64,000 nucleotides of DNA from assembly GCF_030709675.1 (NCBI RefSeq), contig NZ_JAUZQD010000007.1, forward strand, positions 248,001-312,000, given 5' to 3'. Every line of letters starts with the position of its first letter. Position 1 is the stretch's first letter. A model generated the notes under the pieces. The model made no database searches. It was not told the DNA's origin and was given only the letters and a program-made list of their open reading frames with translations. This document shows positions 59,849 through 64,000 of this stretch, piece by piece. The position numbers and the translations under genes were made by a program. The stretch is from Symbioplanes lichenis. GTDB lineage: Bacteria > Actinomycetota > Actinomycetes > Mycobacteriales > Micromonosporaceae.

Positions 59849-60460
59849 ATGACCAGCCCGGGCGGCCTGCCGTACCCGATCACCCTGCGCGGCGACGGCA
59901 TCGTGCTGCGCGAGTGGCGGGACGAGGATCTCGACGCGCTGGTCGAGCTGCTCGACGAGCCCGCCATCGCCCGGTGGACGCCGATGACGTCGCCGTTCGA
60001 CACGGCGGCGGGGATCGCGTACCTGAAAAGAGCCCGGCAGGGACGCCTGAGCGGGCGCCGCATGCAGCTGGCCGTCACGGTCGACGGCGAGCGCCCGCTG
60101 GGCGAGGTGCTGCTCTTCGGCGTCGACGCCGGCCTGCGGGAGGCGGAGCTGGGCTATCTGGTGGGCGCGCCGCATCGCCGGCGCGGGCTGGCTGCCCGGT
60201 CCCTCACGCTGCTTTCCGGGTACGCCCGGAGCACGCTCAACCTCGGCCGCCTCCTCCTGCGCATCGACCCCGCCAACACGGCGAGCACGGCCGTGGCCCG
60301 GCACTGTGGCTACCGGCTGACCGGTGAGCCGCCGATCCTCCAGGAGGGCCCGTACGGCCCGAGCAGTCTCGACACGTGGGAACTCGTCGCCGGAGGGGCG
60401 AACAGCCGCTCGGAACGGCTGAGAAACGTCGCGGCGAGACGGTACGGTCGCCGCTCATGA
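59849..60460 (+). CDS. GNAT-family N-acetyltransferase
   Basis: A 203-residue acetyltransferase of the RimJ type. It shows IVLREWRDEDLDALVELLDE, the central strand LGYLVGAPHRRRGLAARSLT with the CoA-binding R-x-x-G-x-A loop, and the closing RIDPANTASTAVARHCGYR. Its stop overlaps the next start (ATGA), giving a two-gene unit with the winged-helix protein. Confidence 0.85.
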   Translation: MTSPGGLPYPITLRGDGIVLREWRDEDLDALVELLDEPAIARWTPMTSPFDTAAGIAYLKRARQGRLSGRRMQLAVTVDGERPLGEVLLFGVDAGLREAELGYLVGAPHRRRGLAARSLTLLSGYARSTLNLGRLLLRIDPANTASTAVARHCGYRLTGEPPILQEGPYGPSSLDTWELVAGGANSRSERLRNVAARRYGRRS

Positions 60461-61548
60461 AGGTGAGTCGGGAGCAGGCCCTGGCCTATCGGGTGACGGC
60501 CCTCGGGCTGGCCGAGCGGTCCACGGCGCGGCCGGCCGATCTGCCCGTGCTCGACCTCGGCATCCAGGAGTACACGCCGGGTTCGGAGCGCGTCGCCCTG
60601 GCGGCCCGCACCGGCGCCGAGTTGAGCGACGACCGGCTCGTCACCGTCTGGGCCGCCCGGGGAGCCCCGCATCAGCACCGGCGCCGGGATCTCGGGTGGC
60701 TGGTCCAGGCCCTGTGGCCCCTGAGCGACGCCGATGCCGCCGCCCGGACGAAGAGCGCGCAGGTCCCGGCGGCCCAGCGGCTCGGCATCGAGGCGATCCG
60801 GGTCACCGCCCGGGCGTTCCGGGAGGTCGTGACCGGCCCGATGCCCCGCGGCGAGGTGAGCGCCGAGGTCAGCCGGCGGATCCCGGCGGAGCTCACGTAC
60901 GACTGCCGGGCCTGCGCCGCCCGGCACGTCGCGGGCACGGTGTGGCAGCCGGCGGGTCTGCCCGGGGGAGTGCTCGTGGCCGCGCGGGGCCGGGACGCGT
61001 TGCTGGCTCCGATCGCGGGCGCCCCGCCGCTGCCCGGGCGCAATGCCGGGATCGGTGAGCTGATCACGGCGTACCTGCGGTTGCTAGGGCCCGCCGGCCC
61101 GGCGGAGGTGGCGCGTTATCTCGGGACGACCGCGACCGAGATCAAGCGGGTGTGGCCGGCCGGGCTGGACGAGGTGACCGTGGCGGGCCGGCGGGCGTGG
61201 CTCCCGGCCGGGGGCGCGGCGACGCTCGGCGCGGTGGAGCGGCCACGGGGCGTGCGGTTCCTCCCGCCGATGGATCCGCTGCTGCAGGCCCGCGACCGGG
61301 AGCTGCTGATCCCGGAGCGCGACCGGCAGAAGGAAGTGTGGCGCGTCCTGGGCAACCCGGGCGTGCTGCTCGTGGACGGCGAGCCCGCCGGGGTGTGGCG
61401 CGCGAAGACGGCCGGCCGCAAGCGGGTCGACCTGACGGTGACGGCCTTCGACGCGATGCCGGCGACGACACGCAAGGCGGTCGAGGAGGAGGCGGGCGTG
61501 GTGGCCCGGGCCCGCGAGGTGGGCGCGGCGACGGTGGCCTGGAGCTGA
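60457..61548 (+). CDS. winged-helix DNA-binding protein, AlkZ/YcaQ-like (HTH_42)
   Basis: A 363-residue protein of the winged-helix (PF06224) family. The start VSREQALAYRVTALGL, the central TVWAARGAPHQHRR segment and the C-terminal FLPPMDPLLQARDRELLIPE block fit this group. AlkZ/YcaQ relatives are DNA glycosylases that unhook bulky or crosslinked bases; they carry a catalytic Q-x-Q or similar motif. Here the equivalent segment reads A-P-H-Q-H, so activity is uncertain. Confidence 0.75.
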   Translation: MKVSREQALAYRVTALGLAERSTARPADLPVLDLGIQEYTPGSERVALAARTGAELSDDRLVTVWAARGAPHQHRRRDLGWLVQALWPLSDADAAARTKSAQVPAAQRLGIEAIRVTARAFREVVTGPMPRGEVSAEVSRRIPAELTYDCRACAARHVAGTVWQPAGLPGGVLVAARGRDALLAPIAGAPPLPGRNAGIGELITAYLRLLGPAGPAEVARYLGTTATEIKRVWPAGLDEVTVAGRRAWLPAGGAATLGAVERPRGVRFLPPMDPLLQARDRELLIPERDRQKEVWRVLGNPGVLLVDGEPAGVWRAKTAGRKRVDLTVTAFDAMPATTRKAVEEEAGVVARAREVGAATVAWS

Positions 61549-61552
61549 CTTC

Positions 61553-61852
61553 TTACCAGCTCGGGGGCAGCGTGTCCGGGGTCGGCGGGAGCTTCGGGGC
61601 GCGGCAGCGGAAGCCGATCGCGACCATCACGACGAGGGCCCAGACGGCGGCGACCACGGCGGCGGCCCACCAGCCGACGACGGCCAGGATGAGGGCGGCG
61701 GCCCAGACCACGGTCGCGGTGAGGATCAGCGAGACGGGCACCTGACGGCGACCGGAGCGGCGGCCGGCCATGCGGTTGCAGAAGTCGGGGTCATCGCGGC
61801 GCAGCTGACGCTCCAGCTGCGCGAGCCGGCGGTTGTCTTCCTTGCTGAGCAT
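61553..61852 (-). CDS. DUF3040 small membrane protein
   Basis: A 99-residue protein starting MLSKEDNRRLAQLERQLRRD, the DUF3040 signature, followed by two adjacent membrane helices (about residues 41-80) and a proline-rich end. Function unknown and widespread in actinobacteria. It ends five bases from the convergent gene. A TATGAAT -10-like hexamer lies at 61944-61950. Confidence 0.85.
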   Translation of the reverse strand: MLSKEDNRRLAQLERQLRRDDPDFCNRMAGRRSGRRQVPVSLILTATVVWAAALILAVVGWWAAAVVAAVWALVVMVAIGFRCRAPKLPPTPDTLPPSW

Positions 61853-62036
61853 CTCGCACCTCCGGCACGGGGACACGCAACGACCGGAACCGTACGGGGG
61901 CCGGGGCCGGTCGGTTTCTCCATTGTTACCCGTTGGTCACGAGATTCATACCGTGCCAGGGGTTGTGTTCCAGGAATGTTTGTGTTTCCGTCCCCGGTCC
62001 ATCCTGGAGTTTGTCCCCTGGCGCCGGCCGACCAGG

Positions 62037-63260
62037 TCAGGGCCGGTGCGCCGCCCGGAAGACCCAGATGCGCATGAGGAGAAACCGAGCCGCCGTGGCC
62101 AGCAGGTTGGCGACGATCAGGGCCGCCAGCTCGACCCACGTGGGCGGGGTGGCGACGGCCTGCAGCAGGGCCAGCGTGCCCGAGGTGAGCCCCAGCCCGA
62201 TGCCGAAGACGACGAGACCCTGCACGTGGTGCCGCCACGCGCCGTCGCTGCCCTGGATCCGGAAGGTGACCCGGCGGTTCACCGCGGTGTTGGCGACCGC
62301 GGTGACCAGCAGCGCGATCAGGTTGGCCCACTGGGCGCCGGCCCCGGTGCGGAGCAGGGCGTAGAGCGCGAGATAGGCCAGCGTGCTCGCGGCGCCCACC
62401 GCGGCGAAGCGGATGAGCTGCCCGGCGAGCCCGGCGGGCACCCCGGCGACGGGCAGCGGGTTGCGGCCGAGCTGCTCGCGCAGGGCGGCCAGGGGCAGGC
62501 TGCCGGTGCCGAGCGCCTTGGTGAGGCGGGCGATGCCGCGCAGGTCGGCCAGCGCGGTGGCGACGATGTCGACCCGGCTGTCGGGGTCGTCGACCCAGTC
62601 CACCGGCACCTCGTGGATGCGCAGCCCGGCCCGCTCGGCCAGCACCAGCATCTCGGTGTCGAAGAACCAGCCGGTGTCCTCGACCATCGGCAGCAGCCGC
62701 TCGGCGACGTCGCCGCGGATGGCCTTGAAGCCGCACTGCGCATCGGAGAAGCGGGCGGCCAGCGTGCCCCGCAGGATCAGGTTGTAGCTGCGGGAGATGA
62801 ACTCGCGCTTCGCGCCCCGGACCACCCGCGAGCCCCGGGCCAGCCGGGAGCCGATGGCCAGGTCCGAGTGCCCGGAGATGAGCGGCGCGACCAGCGGGAG
62901 CAGGGCACCCAGGTCGGTGGAGAGGTCCACGTCCATGTACGCGAGGACGGCCGCGTCCGAGTGCGTCCACACGTGCTTGAGCGCCCGCCCCCGGCCCTTC
63001 TCCGGCAGGTGCACCGACTCGACCGCGGGGTACGTCGCCGCGAGCCGGCGGGCCACCGCGGCCGTCCCGTCGGTGCTGGCGTTGTCGGCGACGGTGATCC
63101 GGAACCGGTACGGGAACTGGGCCGTCAGGTACTCGTGGAGTCGCCGGACGCACGGCTCGAGGTCGGTCTCCTCGTTGTAGACCGGGACGACCACGTCGAG
63201 AACGGGGGCGACGATCCGAGGGGCGCCGGGAGCGGCGGAGGGCAGCGTCGAAGTGCTCAT
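62037..63260 (-). CDS. GT2 glycosyltransferase / GtrA-like fusion
   Basis: A 407-residue protein. The GT2 domain (residues 20-245: VVVPVYNEETDLEPCVRRLH, DNASTDGT, KGRGRALKHVW, metal site YMDVDLSTD, DAQCGFKAI) is of the polyprenyl-phosphate glucosyltransferase kind. Four C-terminal membrane helices form a GtrA-like domain (LIRFAAVGAASTLAYLALYA), which is thought to flip the product. ATG 63260 has no ribosome site and lies 23 bp from a four-fold 11-bp repeat. Confidence 0.9.
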   Translation of the reverse strand: MSTSTLPSAAPGAPRIVAPVLDVVVPVYNEETDLEPCVRRLHEYLTAQFPYRFRITVADNASTDGTAAVARRLAATYPAVESVHLPEKGRGRALKHVWTHSDAAVLAYMDVDLSTDLGALLPLVAPLISGHSDLAIGSRLARGSRVVRGAKREFISRSYNLILRGTLAARFSDAQCGFKAIRGDVAERLLPMVEDTGWFFDTEMLVLAERAGLRIHEVPVDWVDDPDSRVDIVATALADLRGIARLTKALGTGSLPLAALREQLGRNPLPVAGVPAGLAGQLIRFAAVGAASTLAYLALYALLRTGAGAQWANLIALLVTAVANTAVNRRVTFRIQGSDGAWRHHVQGLVVFGIGLGLTSGTLALLQAVATPPTWVELAALIVANLLATAARFLLMRIWVFRAAHRP

Positions 63261-63282
63261 GGGACCAAGGTCGCCGGGGGCG

Positions 63283-63321
63283 CTTTGACCGGCTTGTGGC
63301 ATGCCTGTGGCGGCGCTGTGA
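63283..63321 (-). promoter_or_regulatory. four-fold 11-bp direct repeat upstream of the GT2/GtrA gene
   Basis: CTTTGA (63283), TTGTGG (63294), CTGTGG (63305) and CTGTGA (63316) repeat every 11 bp. The first is 23 bp from the ATG, the same geometry as operators A, B, C and E, but the hexamer consensus differs and only GTCGC occurs at the box position. Confidence 0.45.
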
Positions 63322-63388
63322 TCGATCACGGAAGCTCCAGGGAATCGGGCAGGAGGCGGCCCCCGGGGTACGAGGGCCGCCCGCTGGA

Positions 63389-64000
63389 CTACTGCGCCGG
63401 CTGGGTGAGGTCGTAGACCGTGACGCCGTCGACGGTCTGCGCCGCGAAGGTCTCCTGGACCCAGGTGGAGATCTCGGAGCTGGCGTTGCTGCCGCCGGAG
63501 TTCCCGCCGCCGCGGTTGCCGCCCCCGCCGAAGCCGCCGCCCCCGATGAAGTAGTGGATCTTCCCGGCCTGCACGTACGCCTGGAACTGCGCGAGCGTCG
63601 GCGAGGGGTCGCTGCCGTTGAAGCCGCCGATCGCCATGACCGGCTTCTCCGTGGCGAGCTGATAGCCCGAGGCGTTCTGCGAGCCGACGGCCGCGGCGAC
63701 CCAGGTGTACTGGTCCGCGCCGGCCTCGAGCAGCGTCTTCATCTGGTCGCTGACGGTCGCGGCGTCGAGCAGGCCGCCCATGCCACCGCCGCCGCGCATC
63801 CCGCCGTTGCCCCGGCCGCCCGTCCCACCCGGGAACCCGCCGCCTTGCTGGCCGTTCTGGGTGCCGCCGCCCGGGAAGCCGCCCTGCCCGCCGCCGGGGA
63901 AGCCCCCGCCGCCGGGGAAGCCGCCTTGGCCGCCGCCGCCCGGGAACCCGCCCCGGCCACCGCCGCCGGGGCCGCCGCCGGGGCCACCCCGGCCGCCGAA
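63389..64000 (-). CDS. glycosyltransferase family 39-like protein, C-terminal part
   Basis: About 203 codons of a gene entering from beyond base 64000. A long glycine/proline-rich linker (repeats of GGFPGGG) leads into a C-terminal domain (YTWVAAAVGSQNASGYQLAT, PVMAIGGFNGSDPSPTLAQF, KIHYFIGGGG, VYDLTQPAQ) that I associate with the extracytoplasmic end of actinobacterial GT39/ArnT-like mannosyltransferases. The membrane part is outside the window. It lies upstream of the GT2/GtrA gene in the same direction, a frequent pairing of donor-making and transferring enzymes. Confidence 0.7.
   Translation of the reverse strand, partial: FGGRGGPGGGPGGGGRGGFPGGGGQGGFPGGGGFPGGGQGGFPGGGTQNGQQGGGFPGGTGGRGNGGMRGGGGMGGLLDAATVSDQMKTLLEAGADQYTWVAAAVGSQNASGYQLATEKPVMAIGGFNGSDPSPTLAQFQAYVQAGKIHYFIGGGGFGGGGNRGGGNSGGSNASSEISTWVQETFAAQTVDGVTVYDLTQPAQ

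Noticed and set aside
63795..64000. Possible tandem-repeat locus from repeated GGFPGGG-type codons
   Set aside because: The repeats are in frame and form the glycine-rich linker of the GT39-like protein, a normal feature of that group.

Overview
The window is very high in G+C (by eye) with short intergenic gaps, many GTG starts, several promoters that look leaderless, and gene families typical of filamentous actinobacteria: a SARP/BTAD regulator, a DUF5753 (Scr1-type) HTH protein, a PF04672 methyltransferase, a DUF3040 protein, a MAB_1171c-type membrane protein and a type VII secretion-associated polymorphic toxin. An Actinoplanes-like member of the Micromonosporaceae is the best guess. It is chromosomal-looking DNA with one tRNA gene. 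No transposase, integrase, phage structural gene or CRISPR array was seen.

Layout. 1-5.7 kb: the edge of an LCP-family gene, a methyltransferase, a three-gene type VII secretion toxin/immunity module (3075-1236, minus strand), two Rossmann-fold oxidoreductase genes and a divergent LysR regulator. 5.7-10.6 kb: a frameshifted secreted GH16 glucanase, an ImmA/IrrE peptidase + MAB_1171c membrane protein + XRE regulator cassette, a SARP regulator and a GGCT-like protein. 10.6-19.9 kb: tRNA-Arg(CCT), then about 8.3 kb bounded by a 33-bp near-perfect inverted repeat, holding small regulators, a cysteine-containing 31-residue ORF coupled to a DsbA-family gene and a TetR gene, a MerR/ABC-2 efflux operon, a fused HTH protein and an HNH endonuclease. 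19.9-25.4 kb: a substrate-binding/VWA protein and an 1116-residue secreted repeat protein.

25.4-40.6 kb appears to be an exopolysaccharide or cell-surface polymer locus: two histidine kinases, three glycosyltransferases and a flippase in one long minus-strand run; a nucleotidyltransferase/kinase fusion and a polytopic membrane protein on the plus strand; a further GT2 enzyme, an OmpR-type response regulator, an EAL-domain protein and a half-length GT2. The most interesting signal in the window lies here. Five promoters (25402, 32622, 37608, 39809, 40414) carry the same array of four 6-mers of (T/G)CAAG type at exact 11-bp spacing. Each array is followed after a fixed distance by a conserved CCGAT/CCGAC box, and four of the five sit 23-24 bp from the start codon. 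This is the layout of an OmpR/PhoB-class operator, and I infer a regulon for this locus. A sixth, diverged copy may precede the GT2/GtrA gene at 63.3 kb.

40.6-43.7 kb: an ABC transporter plus two-component system that looks decayed (permease and kinase joined out of frame, response regulator frameshifted). 43.7-47.6 kb: a small membrane protein, an ECF sigma factor and a large LuxR-family ATPase. 47.7-56.1 kb: a mannoside-use operon (solute-binding protein, two permeases, GH5-like enzyme, GH38 alpha-mannosidase) with a divergent LacI regulator and two matching operators. 56-64 kb: mixed housekeeping genes, an RTX-repeat secreted protein, a LysR regulator with a duplicated 3' end, a winged-helix AlkZ/YcaQ-like protein, a GT2/GtrA fusion and the C-terminal part of a GT39 glycosyltransferase.

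All family assignments come from reading the translated sequence by eye. No alignment or database search was run.
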